Shown here piece after piece: positions 44,485-56,256 of a DNA stretch of 64,000 bases; within the stretch, counting starts at the first letter, position 1; every line of letters begins with the position of its first letter. The translations under genes and the position numbers were made by a program. The notes below the pieces were generated by a model. The model saw only the letters and a program-made list of their open reading frames with translations, had not been told where the DNA came from and ran no database searches. Origin of the DNA: Lyophyllum atratum (Eukaryota; Basidiomycota; Agaricomycetes; Agaricales; Lyophyllaceae); contig JACGCN010000010.1 in assembly GCA_014905825.1 (NCBI GenBank), positions 1,674,001 to 1,738,000 on the forward strand, read 5' to 3'.

Positions 44485-47400
44485 ATGTCCGCCAACATTC
44501 AGCCCAATGGCGATTCTTCTTATTCTTCTGGCGCGTATGCACCTCCTTCACCGCAAGCTGTAGCGGCCCGGCATTCTGATATCCCACATACTACCTCACT
44601 ACGCAACTCGCCTAATCCACCTCCATCCCCCTTAGTCTCTAGACTTTCTTCCATGCAAAGGCAGACCTCTCGTGCCTCGCACGTCGACGTCGACTTCTTC
44701 GACCCCAATGGCGTCAAACAGATGAGAAGGACGCTCTCGCGCATGTCCACTGCGCGCGAGGGCGTGAACGGCGATGCCCAGCATACTACATCTGCCAGCT
44801 CCGATGATACTCTCGCGGTGGATGGTCCCATCGACTTCGAGAAGATTTTGCGATCGTTGGTCAAGAAGTACGTCATTTCGGCGATCCCGCGCCTCTTTCA
44901 CACGTTGACCCTTTGGCAGGAAAGAGGAGGCTAATATCCTGACGCGCGAGCTGGGCGTGCAGTGGGAGAATCTTCGGGTCGTGGGACTGGGGTCGACGGC
45001 TGCCTATCAAGAAACCTTCGGGTCCCTGCTCAATCCGGCCACTATAATTGAGAAGGTCCAGACAATGCGTAACCCGCCATTGCGCGATATTATCAGTGGA
45101 TTCGAAGGCGTTGTTCGCCCGGGAGAGATGCTGCGTAAGTCATTCCCTTCTCTACCTTTCTCCACCCCCGTGCGATTAACGTATACCTATGCAGTCGTAT
45201 TGGGACGACCGGGCTCTGGCTGTACTACCCTCCTCAAGACCTTGGCTAATCAGCGCGAAGAGTATCACGCCATTGACGGCCAGGTTCACTACGACTCCTT
45301 CACCCCCGAGGATATCGCCAAGTACTACCGTGGCGATGTGCAATACTGCCCCGAGGACGACGTTCACTTCCCCACCCTCACCGTCAAGCAGACACTCGAA
45401 TTCGCGGCCAAGACGCGCCTGCCCCATGAACGTGTTATCCCGTCCAAATCGGCGTATGTACACATGATCACTGAGATCCTGTTGACAATTTTCGGTTTGA
45501 AGCACGTGCAGGACACGCCGGTTGGAGATGCGGCGATTCGGGGTGTGTCTGGGGGAGAGAAGAAGCGTGTTTCCATTGCGGAGGCGTTGGCAACGAGGAG
45601 TCGGGTACATTGTTGGGACAAGTCAGAGTTTCAAGCCACTGTTTTATGAGATCTCTCTTACCGACGTCTCATATTCCAGTTCGACGCGTGGCTTGGACTC
45701 GTCAACAGCACTGGAGTACAGCCCCTCCATTTTGTCTCGTCTTTCCTCGCGCTCATATTCCCTTTCCAGGTTCGGTCGTGCGTTGCGCATTGCCACCGAC
45801 ATTGACCACCGCGCGACCATCGTGTCCATCTATCAAGCAGGCGAAACATTATACCAGCTCTTCGACAAAGTATGTCTCATTTACGAGGGCAAGATGGCAT
45901 ATTATGGGCCTGCGGACCAGGCGAGGCAGTACTTCATTGACATGGGATATGAACCTGCCAACAGGCAAACGACACCCGACTTCCTCGTGGCTGTACGTTA
46001 TCGTTACCTTGACTTCCTCTCATGCGCCTTTACTGATCTCTCGTGCTCGTGATCAGGTCACTGACCCTAATGGGCGCATTCCTCATCCTGGGTTCGGCCC
46101 CATGCCGCGCACGGCCGAAGAGTTCGCTGAGCACTTTATGCGGTCACCGATCGCTCAGCTCAATAGGGAGGACATGGGCCAGTATAAGGAGACCTTTGTC
46201 GGAATACCTGAGCGGGCAATTGCGTATAAGAGAAGCGTAAAGGCGGAACATTCTAAGACGGCGCGGAAGAAATCGTATGTCTCCTTCTCTCTCTGGCTTT
46301 GGTCTTGGTGGACCTGATGGTTGTGCAGCCCGTACACAATTTCTATTCCGATGCAAGCTAATGCCGTTATGAAGCGGAGGGTTCAGATCCTTGCCGGGAA
46401 TAAAACGGCGACGCTCTTTAATCTATTGTAAGTGCACCGTTACATGCTTCCTAAGGCACTCCGCTCATGATCGCGTGGCAGCTCTTTTATTTTCCAGGGT
46501 ATCATCATCGGCACGGTCTTCGCCCACCTCCCGGTAGCTACCTCGGCGTATTTTTCTCGAGGTGGTGTTTTATTCTTGTACGTTCATCTTTCCCTTCCAT
46601 AAAATTGGTCACTTCGCAGGTGCTAAGTATCCGGCTCAATGCTTCTAGCGCACTTCTGTTTTCGGCGCTCTCGAGCATGGCGGAGATCCCGGCTTTATAT
46701 AGTCAACGCCCCATAGTCCATCGACACCAGAAAGCAGCGATGTACCACCCTTTTACAGAAGCGTACGTCCATTATCCCTTCGGCACTCTTCGCACCTCTG
46801 AATTATATTCTCTATAGGCTTGCGTTAACCGTGGTGGACATACCTATATTGTTTACGAACACAATCATTTTTGGTATCTTAATTTACTTTATCGTTGGGC
46901 TGCAGCTTTCTGCGAGTCAATTCTTGTGAGCCCTATCTCTTCTTCGTCCTAGAGGCGAGGCTGACATTTTTTTGTGTGCAGTATATTCTATTTATTCTTA
47001 TTCTCGATGTCGGTCGTCATGAAGGCTTGGTTCAGAAGTATCGCGGCGGCTTTTAAGTCTGAAGCGACTGCCCAAGCGTTCTCGGGTATCATGCTGCTTG
47101 CTATGGTCATTTACACGTTCGTTCTCATCTACTCGAGTATTGCTCTCCAAGCCTAAGCTGACTATGAGACTAGGGGATATACTATTCCGAGGCCGTCCAT
47201 GATCGGAGCGTTGCGTTGGATATCGTACATCAATGTGGGCCTTTTTCCTCCTTTCCCAGTATGACTATCATTCAGTTCTTTTGGTCCTGTAGCCGCTCCA
47301 ATATGGATTCGAAGGTGTCATGGTGAATGAGTTCCATACGCTGAACGGCAAGTGCTCGTCGCTCGTGCCCCAGGGCCCTGGATACGAGGGCGTCAGCTTG

Positions 47401-50400
47401 GCGAATCAAGTCTGCTCTACAGTGGGGGCTGTTCCGGGTCAGGACCGCGTTGACGGGAATCGGTACCTTGCGCTTTCATATGGTTATTTATATCGTCACT
47501 TGTGGAGGGTGAGAGGCTTTTTTTCTGTCTCGTCATTCAAAAAATCAAACTGACTTGTCCTTTACAGGATTTCGGGATTGTCGTTGCATTTGGCGCGGCA
47601 TTCATCACCGCCCTTCTAATCTTCTCCGAATACAACACTTCCGTCGCTGGAGAAACGTTCATGGTCCTCTTCAAGCGCGGCGCCAAGTCGCCTGTCCTCG
47701 AGGAAGCAGCGGAGAAGGTTGACGAGGAAAAGTCCGGCACGAGCACTCACGGGACAGTCGCGGATCAGGATAAGGAAGCGTCTGAGAAGGCGCTCGCAGC
47801 TGCACCTGCGACAACGGATGTATTTTCATGGCAGCATCTCAAGTATACTGTGCCGGTGTCGGGGGGTTCGAGGGTGTTGCTTGATGATGTGTCTGGGTAT
47901 GTGATTCCTGGGAAGTTGACGGCTTTGATGGGGGAATCGGGGGCTGGGAAGGTGGGTAGTTCTTGCTTCCTTATTTCGGATTTGGTCACTGATGTGCGTG
48001 CGGCTTAGACTACTCTGTTGAATGTTTTGGCTGAACGTGTGGACGTTGGCGTTGTTGAGGGCGATCGGTTTGTTAATGGTCAACCACCTCCCCCAGATTT
48101 CCAGTCGCAGACGTAAGTACATGTGTTTTACTTGAGGGTACTATTGACTCATCTCCATTTTTCTAGCGGATATTGTCAGCAGATGGATACGCATGTGCCG
48201 ACTGATACGGTTCGCGAGGCTTTGATGTTCTCTGCTTCGCTTCGCCAGCCAGCGTCTGTACCTACTGCTGAGAAGGCTGCATAGTGAGTGATGCCTCCAA
48301 GATCTTAGTGTAATGATCCTTCTGAAACATCTTAGCGTTGAGGAATGTCTGAAGATGTGCGGACTGGAAGCGTTCGCCGATGCCGTCATTGGTACTTTGG
48401 GCATCGAGCACCGTAAACGTACTACCATCGCAGTCGAGCTCGCAGCAAAAGTGAGTGTCTCGTTGGTGTTACACCGGCGTAATGATTGATCTATGCTGCT
48501 TTTTATTCAGCCGAAGTTGCTTCTATTCTTGGATGAGCCGACGTCGGGTCTTGATTCGCAAAGTGCGTGGGCGATTGTGGAGTTCTTGGAGAAGCTTGCG
48601 AAGAGCGGTCAGGCTATTCTTTGCACGTACGTATGCATCATCTCTGAGTGCATCCTTCCCTCATGACCTCTCGACTTGACAGTATACACCAGGTGAATAG
48701 TCGCGCGAGGTACTCAATGTCATGTTAGGCTAACATTTTGTATGCAAACAGCCTTCAGCGGAACTGTTCCAGGTTCGCACGCGACGTTGATTGGTTTGAG
48801 CCAAACTAACCGATTTGGTGTAGGTTTTCGATCGCCTTCTGCTGCTGCGTAAGGGCGGCCAAATGGTGTACTTTGGTGATCTTGGCCATAACGCTACCGC
48901 CGTTATCAATTACTTTGAGAGAAACGGTTCGCGTCATTGTGAACCTGATGAGAATCCGTAAGTTTCGCCAGTTGTAACAGCCTTTTTTTTACTTACCACT
49001 CTATGCAGTGCGGAATTCATGTTGGACGTCATCGGTGCGGGTGCTACGGCTACGAGTGAACAGGACTGGTATAGAGGTCTTTGCGTCCTCTTATTCACCT
49101 GTGCTGAAACTGTTATTTGCAGGCACGCTATTTGGAAGAGATCCCCGGAAGCAGCAAAGACGCAGCAGGAGCTGGAGACCATTCATAGAGAGGGCAGGAG
49201 TCGCCCTCCCGTCAGAGCGACGATCCGGTCGGAGTTCGCCACGCCGTGGTACCACCAACTGAAAGAGCTTCTGTTCCGCGATTCGCGAGCCCACTGGAGG
49301 AATCCCACATATCTGATGGCGAAAGTGGTGCTCAACATCTTCGGCGGTCTCTTCATAGGGGTTCGTGTTTCCTGTTTCGTCAAGGCTTTTTCAGTCTCTG
49401 ATGGTTTTTGATTGTAGTTCACTTTCTTCAAAGCAAAGAATTCACAGCAAGGCGTCCAGAACCAGCTCTTCGTTCGTACCTCTCCTATTGTTCTCAACCT
49501 CTATGTTGACCGCGACGCGATGCAGGCGGTGTACATGGCCACCGTGCTGTCAGCGCCCTTGTCGAATCAGCTGCAAGGGCCGTTCATAAACACGCGCAAG
49601 ATTTACGAAATCCGTGAACGCCCCAGTCGGATCTACAGCTGGACGGCCTGGGTATCTTCGCAGTATTTGGCGGAGATCCCGTGGAACATCTTGGGCTCGT
49701 CGCTCTTCTTCCTCTGTTGGTACTGGACCGTCGGTTTCGACAACTCAAGAGCAGGATACACATACCTGATGTACTGTGTGACCTTCCCACTGTATTACAC
49801 GTCTCTGGCGATGGCCGTTGCCGCCATGGCACCTTCGGCGGAGATTGCGGCTCTCTTGTTCTCGGTCCTGTTCTCGTTCATCCTCACATTGTGAGTCTAT
49901 ACTGGTCTACGTCGTATGACACGATTCTAAGCCTTTCGATTAGCAACGGTGTCCTTCAACCTTTCCGCCAGCTCGGTTGGTGGAGGTGGATGTAAGTCGA
50001 TCCGTCTTTAGCCTGCCTTGAGAGTTAATACTAATCTTGTACTACGTAGGTATCGACTGTCCCCGTACACATATCTCATCGAAGGTCTGTTGGGTCAAGG
50101 TACGTGTATCAAGACAGCATTCTGGAACATCTTCTCATCCAGTAACAAATTAGCTCTTGGTCGGAAGCCGATTACTTGTTCCTCTGTGGAGCTCGTCAAC
50201 TTGACTCCGCCTTCTGGTCAAACTTGTCGATCTTACCTTCAAACATATATACAAAACTTCGGCGGTTATGTGACAAATCCGGATGCCACGTCGAGTTGCA
50301 GTTTCTGCGCTTACGCCACCACGGACCAATTCTTGGGCAGCAACTTCAACATTTTCTATAGCCATCACTGGAGGAACTTCGGGATCCTGATTGGATATAT

Positions 50401-50562
50401 CATTTTCAACGTGCGTTCCTGTCTTACCTTGACATGATTTGATGCTTATCCCATGCTGCCCAGATTGCTGCAATCTATGCCTTCATGTACCTGTTCCGTA
50501 TTCGGAAAGGAAGTCTTTTGGGCTCGCTGAAGTCGCGTCTCGCGCGGACGAGGTCAAACTAG
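44485..50562 (+). CDS. PDR-type full-size ABC efflux transporter, copy 2
   Basis: I followed 29 exons from 44485 to 50562; every phase matches and the product is 1500 residues. Larger exons include 44485–44867, 45195–45621, 47568–47951, 49526–49890 and 50154–50410. Order is NBD1 ([32 protein letters not shown]), TMD1, NBD2 ([37 protein letters not shown]), TMD2. Cysteine-bearing extracellular loop 6 ([13 protein letters not shown]) precedes the last helix. Such pumps use ATP to export hydrophobic toxicants such as azoles, plant phenolics or other fungi's metabolites across the plasma membrane. Exons of 10 nt (48683–48692) and 21 nt (48752–48772) encode the NBD2 His-switch region. The gene is intact. 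It is a diverged inverted duplicate of copy 1 at 18.6–24.7 kb. Confidence 0.92.
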
Positions 50563-51167
50563 AAAAAAACAAAGCTGGTGTGGTAGGGCATCTATTTATC
50601 TTACGAAAACCCTCAGATTTTTCTAGTGGACTCACGAACATAGACAAACGTATACCGGAGAGTTATGCTCTTCAACATAGAGCAGTTATCGTCCATCGAC
50701 TAGCATAGAACCATCATATAGAATCATAGAGCCTGCAGCTGTCGGAAATCCTTCGGTCACAAGTATCGCCCGATTCAGAGAAGGACGTGATCCGTGTGGT
50801 CGCTGTTTTACGCTCCCACGCGTTCGACACAGGCGACAGGATCAAATTTGCTTATTTGAATTTCTAATCATGCAGACCACCAAGTGACTCGTAAAACTCA
50901 AGCTTGTTACACTAACGCTTGTAGCCCCAAGTCATGCTCGGTGGAGGAACGGACACTGGTCAGGGCCAGGACGTGACTGCGCTGTGCAGATTCATCGACT
51001 CCAGATGTTTTTTCTTCTGAAGCCTCTCCTTCTTCGTCACCATGGAGCGCCAGAATATGTCAAGATCCGCATGGAACAACTGATAGATATCTTCATTCAT
51101 CGGATAACAGATGACTTATTTAAAAGGACACAGGACCAGTTGCTGCAAGGTTCAAGTCACTGCTACA
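50563..51167. other. intergenic, no gene seen
   Basis: Holds the PDR copy 2 3' UTR and the promoter of the secreted-protein gene. Nothing else recognised. Confidence 0.45.
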
Positions 51168-52352
51168 ATGATTGGCGTAACCCGAACTCTGACGGCGCTG
51201 CTTTTGACTGCCTCTGTTACCTTGGGAGCTCAGCTGGACGCTACCAAGTTCAAGCTCACTGAAAGCGGATACAACTCTGTTATTGCGAAGTTAGACGCGA
51301 TACTTCCTATCAAGACCGTCTCAGATGTACGTCGAACATTGTCTCGTTATTCTGGAGTATGAACTTACTTTCAGGAATAGGTTCTAGCAGATACAAACCA
51401 CGTCAACCCCACAAAAACCGTCTCTGCTTCCAACTTTCTCCGAGGATACTCATGGGAAAGTGTGTCTGGCTATGACGATGAAAACACAGACAAGTGGTAC
51501 CCCCAAGGAATCACGACCTCTGCTGACGCGTTGGACACCGGCGTGTATGAGGACAAGAAAGTGATCTTGATTGATTGGTATGACCATACGACGGAGGGGA
51601 AGGGCGTTCGTGTATCCTTCATCGATCGCACAGCCTCTGGCGCTGCGTCGTACCGTAATGTTCTCCTCGTCGAACCCTACACGGACGCTTCCGGAAATGC
51701 CAACTTCAAAGCCGTCCCGGTACATGGTGGAGGCATCATGTGGTACGGAAATACCCTCTATGTTGTCGACACCAACAATGGCATCCGTGTGTTTGACCTC
51801 GATCACATCTACAAAGTCAGCTCCGGCGCTGGCATTGGGAGGCAGTCAGCCACTGTATACGAAGCTTTCGGCTATGCATACGTCATTCCTCAATCACGCA
51901 ACTACAAAGCAGCTGCTGTCACGCCCGCCATGAGGTGGTCCTTCATTTCGCTCGACCGCACCACAACGCCTGACTCCATCGTCGTCGGCGAATACGCCGC
52001 TGACTCGACTGTTCCCGCACCCCGTCTTGTCCGCTTCTCCATCGACTACACGACCCGCCTTCTTACCACCACCAGCAGCGTCGCCACTGCGACGTGGGCA
52101 TATCAAGTCGACATTCTGCGCATGCAGGGTGGTACATCCATCAATGGAAAGTTTTATCTTTCACGCAGCAACGGGCTTACCACGAGGGGTGATCTGGTTA
52201 CTTGGGTTCCGGGAAGTGCTGCTGTCATCAATTCGGCTCTGGCACCAGGATGCGAGGACTTGTCGTACAACCACAACGCCGACGAGTTGTGGACGCTGTC
52301 GGAGCATCCGGGATCGAGGTATTTCTACGCTGTGAAGGCTAGCGCCTTCTAG
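51168..52352 (+). CDS. secreted protein of unknown function (beta-rich)
   Basis: Two exons (51168–51326, 51381–52352), 376 residues. The first ~20 residues are a signal peptide (VTRTLTALLLTASVTLGA). The mature chain is rich in short beta strands and aromatic-glycine turns, with repeated pieces like VILIDWYDHT, GIMWYGNTLYVVDTNNGIRVFDL, RWSFISLDRTT, GKFYLSRSNGLTTRGDLVTWVPG and ENLSYNH-type text (CEDLSYNHNADELWTLSEHPG). That layout suggests a beta-propeller or related sheet protein that may bind or cleave something outside the cell. Similar secreted proteins occur in basidiomycetes and actinomycetes without assigned function, so old transfer is possible. No catalytic motif, GPI signal or transmembrane tail is seen. 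Confidence 0.78.
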
Positions 52353-53100
52353 GCTCAAGATGGCTTGGTGTTACGAGAGTAAATTCATGTGGAAAATACT
52401 ATACCCCTATACCTCATCGTTACAGACCGTCTTTTCACTACGACGTGTCTCCCCATTGACACACAAATTTCGTCAAGACTCACGAACTTTCCTCCGCCAC
52501 AGCCGCTCTTGAAGCTGTCTGGAATGGGCCTTACACCGCGGAACTCGAAGACTTACATACGAGAAGTTTTTCTTCCGTAGACTTTAAGTAGGCTCATTTT
52601 CGGGCCGGACGGGTGTTCCTGTTTCTAAACGCGATCACTGAGACGGACGTATTACGCCGCATGCGATAGACTTCACATTCAAGATCACTGAAGGAAAGGG
52701 AAGGCTGTCCGTACTTCATGTTCACCACAGTGCACCATCTTGGGGCTTTCCGACCAAGAGAAATCGGCTCCTCCTGCCATTCCGATTCCCACTGGCTCCT
52801 GATCTCGTCAGTTGAAACTCGGAAGTTGAAACACTGCCGTAGCGGCTGTTAAGAGGGGAATCAAGATTGATCGTACGTGGCTGTTCGTGGTCATGGAGAT
52901 TTACACACCGCGCAGCATGCACGGGCGCTCGGAAAGGTGACAAGATGATCACCATGGCGGTGATATGCGAAGTGAGATGCCATCTCCATCGGAATGTACC
53001 ATCGTCGCGGCTGAAAGAGAAGGTATAAAAGGACTTCCTCTCACTGGGAAGAAACCTCAGAGCCGGTCTCTTCACAAGCAACACAAACCTCTTTACCATC
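52353..53100. other. intergenic with the promoter of the peptide gene
   Basis: No gene seen. A TATAAAAG box at 53024–53031 lies 70 bp before the ATG of the cysteine-rich peptide. Confidence 0.5.
53024..53031 (+). promoter_or_regulatory. TATA box of the small secreted peptide gene
   Basis: TATAAAAG with normal spacing to the start codon at 53101; the untranslated leader between them is CT- and CA-rich. Confidence 0.65.
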
Positions 53101-53519
53101 ATGAAATTCTTCTCCTCCCTCCTTCTCGCCCTTCCCGTCGTCCTGTCCACCTGGACTGCTATGGCTTATTACGAGGACCACGACGGTCTCCTTGCCAGGC
53201 AGTGGGATGACTTCGAGATGATTTCCACGAGGGATTATGACGAGCCCCTCGCCCTCAGACGTTCTTGTAAGTCACCTACATATGGTTGTTAATTTTGACA
53301 GCAACTTATCGTCATCACTTTCAGGCAAGACATCCGTGAGTTCGATAAGATTTTTTTCTTCCCAGATTGACGTACTCACTCGGTACGGTTTCCTCCCTCT
53401 CTTCTTCGAATTTACAGAAAGATTGTAAGTTTCCTTTAATTACGATATGCTGCATAACCTAATCCCTTTGCCATCTCGTAGGTCTTGGGATGATTTGCAT
53501 CAACGGCGTTTGCCAGTAA
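53101..53519 (+). CDS. small secreted four-cysteine peptide precursor with two tiny exons
   Basis: Exons 53101–53266, 53325–53335 (11 nt), 53418–53424 (7 nt) and 53482–53519 give a 73-residue precursor. Each intron has a GTAAGT or GTGAGT donor and an AG acceptor, and all phases agree. Residues 1–21 form a signal peptide (MKFFSSLLLALPVVLSTWTA). An acidic spacer with aromatic residues follows and ends LALRR, a Kex2-type dibasic site at residues 53–54. The remaining 19 residues begin with Ser-Cys and hold four cysteines spaced C-x5-C-x4-C-x4-C, suited to two disulphides. A four-cysteine mini-peptide released by proprotein cleavage fits a secreted signal, effector or defence-like role, but there is no evidence for which. 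Expression is supported by the TATA box at 53024. Confidence 0.72.
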
Positions 53520-53972
53520 ACGGGTGTGGACCCCTCTCTACTTGCTGTGAGTCCTTCGCTTTTTAATACTTACTCCTTGCTTAGCGAACGGTTATAGGTC
53601 GCGCTCGGATATGGGGACTCTGCTTGGCGCAGAATCGACGATAGTACATTGGATGTATGTGACCCGGTGGAATGTCATGGAACGTTACCCCAATATTTCG
53701 CTATCTTGAGTTTGCTCTTCGAAAATCGAGCGAGCATATGAGGATAGAAGATCACTGAACAAAGCTACGTCGTCGCCTGGCACGACACGCCCATACTGCC
53801 TATACGTTTGTAGCTAGTAGAACCGCTGAGCTCTCTTACGACGCAAGATCTGTCCTACCATCATTGCGAATGTCTCAACGATACTGGACGCACACGTTTC
53901 ATCCACGCAGCAGAATATTTGAGTAGCGGTGTGGATTGCAGCACTATTGGCAAAGTATAATACAATTCCTCG
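53520..53972. other. intergenic between convergent genes
   Basis: 3' ends of the peptide gene and the LRR-like gene; nothing recognised. Confidence 0.5.
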
Positions 53973-55217
53973 TTACCGGACCAATGACACCACTGCAGAT
54001 CCATGTCCAGGCCGAACGGTCATGGATGCAGGTACTCCCTGATCCATCCCAAGTGTTGCTTCAAGAAATGGGAATGCCTGCATCAACTCCGCCCCCGTTC
54101 GAACCCGCGGCGAAGACGCAGCCAACACCTCGGCATTTCGTTTCGAGGAAAGATTTCTTGTAATTATGTGAGAGTGAATCGTACCATATCCACAGCGATC
54201 TCGAATTAAGTGTGAAGTATCCGTTGTCATATCGCATCGTAGCCGGACCTCGTTAAGGTTCCGCCAGTCAATAGTTGAGAAGCCCGCGTCGAAGTTTGGT
54301 GCATATCCCGAGAGATCGAAATTGATCTTTTGAAGCCTTGGAAAATCGAAGTGGTCTAGCATTGGCCCGATGGACGCGGTGCAGGAAGACGAGATGATTA
54401 AGGTCTCCAAGTACGGTCTCGGGTGATGGCCCAAAAGTATGCCGAAGGAAGCCTTAGGAAGGACTGGTTCGACATCTCTGAGGGTATGGATTTCGAAGTG
54501 CGTAACTGACGTCGCTTGTAGAAGTAAAAAGGCGCAGTCTTCGATGGAGATGTCACATCGGAGGATGAGACTGGTCAGACTAGGAAGTGTCGAAACAGAG
54601 CTGCGGGACGAGACCTCATTGAAAAATGACCATTGCGGTAGCTGCTGCCGATGACCTTGCCAAGTCAAACTTTCAAGATGTGGGAGCGCGACGACAATCT
54701 GTCTCACTGCGCCAGGCGGAAGCTCGACGGTGGGGAGAAGAATGGTCATCTTCCTCCAGCGCTGGATGCCGACCTCTTCTCTAAGGCTGTTCAGCTCCTT
54801 CCCTAGGACCTGCAAGCTCTCCGGCGACCAAGAGCCTTCCTTAATTTCAGCAGTGACTTTAAAGTCAGAACCGGGATTGCTAGGAGGGCGGAAGCGTTGC
54901 GATAGGAGTCGATATTGTTCTTGGGGTGTAATGTCGGCACTTGTGTGCGTGCCGATGGTTAACGAGATGGAACGCGATCCACCACTGATCGCAAGGGAAG
55001 TAGGTGTTACGGGAGAGGGGTTTTTGAGGGATGTCCGGGATGATAAACGTCCGGAGCATCGTGATGTGGCAGGTCGCGAAGGGAGAGCCTCGACCACTGG
55101 CAGAGGATCAGGACTTCGTGGGTGACTACTGGTCATGAGCCACAGAGGGAGTCCCGCCAAAACGGTTGCGAGTACCCCTTGCGCTATGCCTGGAAGATGC
55201 TGGTAGATATCGTACAT
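53973..55217 (-). CDS. LRR-like protein with N-terminal hydrophobic anchor, paralogue 1
   Basis: Single-exon frame of 414 residues. A hydrophobic segment near the start (GIAQGVLATVLAGLPLWLM) may anchor it in a membrane. A Ser/Pro-rich stretch and a TPQEQYRLLSQRF helix come next. Irregular leucine-rich units follow (LPHLESLTWQGH, LPSLTSLILRCDIS, YLETLIISSS, FPRLQKINFDLSG). The C-terminal block WRNLNEVRLRCDMTTDTSHLIRDRCG has a counterpart in the gene at 57884–58909. No F-box is present, unlike most basidiomycete LRR proteins of this sort. Function is unknown. Such genes are often lineage-specific and fast-evolving in Agaricomycetes. Confidence 0.65.
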   Translation of the reverse strand: MYDIYQHLPGIAQGVLATVLAGLPLWLMTSSHPRSPDPLPVVEALPSRPATSRCSGRLSSRTSLKNPSPVTPTSLAISGGSRSISLTIGTHTSADITPQEQYRLLSQRFRPPSNPGSDFKVTAEIKEGSWSPESLQVLGKELNSLREEVGIQRWRKMTILLPTVELPPGAVRQIVVALPHLESLTWQGHRQQLPQWSFFNEVSSRSSVSTLPSLTSLILRCDISIEDCAFLLLQATSVTHFEIHTLRDVEPVLPKASFGILLGHHPRPYLETLIISSSCTASIGPMLDHFDFPRLQKINFDLSGYAPNFDAGFSTIDWRNLNEVRLRCDMTTDTSHLIRDRCGYGTIHSHIITRNLSSKRNAEVLAASSPRVRTGAELMQAFPFLEATLGMDQGVPASMTVRPGHGSAVVSLVR

Positions 55218-56256
55218 CTAATTTCGAAGTCTCATTTCTGTGAACGATATCGACAGCAGCTGGAGACGCACTACGGTGAGATTGGGTTGCGACTTGGATT
55301 ATGAGTTGGAAGGGACGAGACGCGAATGAGGAGAATGGGTGGCTTGGACGAGAACGGATCGAGTGGTGCGTTTAACTTTAAGTCGAAATGGAAGAACAAT
55401 ACAACGTATCCTCGCAACCACTTGGGAAAATACAATAAGAGTTCGAAACACAATAAGCCCTGATATAGACTCCGGAGAATTGGACACACAACCGCTTTCC
55501 TTTTGCACCTCAGGCTTTGGATTGCCTGCAAGAGATCATAAAATCTGCCGTTCAGGTCTGTTGCTAACGTTTCGGACATATGAACTATCGGAGTCATGAC
55601 GAAAGGATGCGATGGATAGAACATGGTCCGTCTCCTCACCCTCGTACTTGCCAAGCTGCCGAAGGACATCACCTACCTAAACATGCAGTGCTGTTCAAGG
55701 TCGAACTTGCGAGCGGGCCTTATGCATTTCATCCGAATCTGGAGCAAGGTTCAAGTCAGTTATTGGAATTTTAAGAGTAAATACAACATAGAGACGTGGG
55801 GAAGATACTCCAGTATAACAAAGAATGAGGCTCCAAAACTCTGCGTCCCTGATACCAGGAAACACAAAAGAATGTTCGGGGCTACAGAGCAGTGCCAGAG
55901 CTGACGACAAGTTGGAGAGGCAGGAACGGACTCGGAGATACACGCGGAGGTATTGTTGCGTATTTACAACGCCTGGGCTTCAACAGCATAACCAAATAGT
56001 TGGGTCGCGTCCTTCTTCCCGTTTCGGACCTTCGTTTGTGAACCAAGATGTTGCGAACCGTAGCTTGGACGATATCTATGTCAGTTTCCTTACCTGGAAC
56101 AAGGATGTTGGCTCTATGTACTTCGTACAGTGACGATTCGAAGACGTCTCTTCTGCTGCTTGACGACCTTGTATAAGAGGCTTGACCTAAATACCACGGG
56201 CTGTCGTTCACCAAGCAGCTAGGTAATTACTCCCACTGTTGGATAACGGAATTACC
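55218..56256. other. about 1 kb without a recognised gene
   Basis: Lies between the divergent starts of the LRR-like gene and the F-box gene. Short frames have no motifs. Promoters of both genes should be here. Confidence 0.45.

Noticed and set aside
53101..53519. Calling the cysteine-rich peptide a known toxin or mating pheromone
   Set aside because: No family match; basidiomycete pheromones end in a CaaX farnesylation motif, which is absent here.
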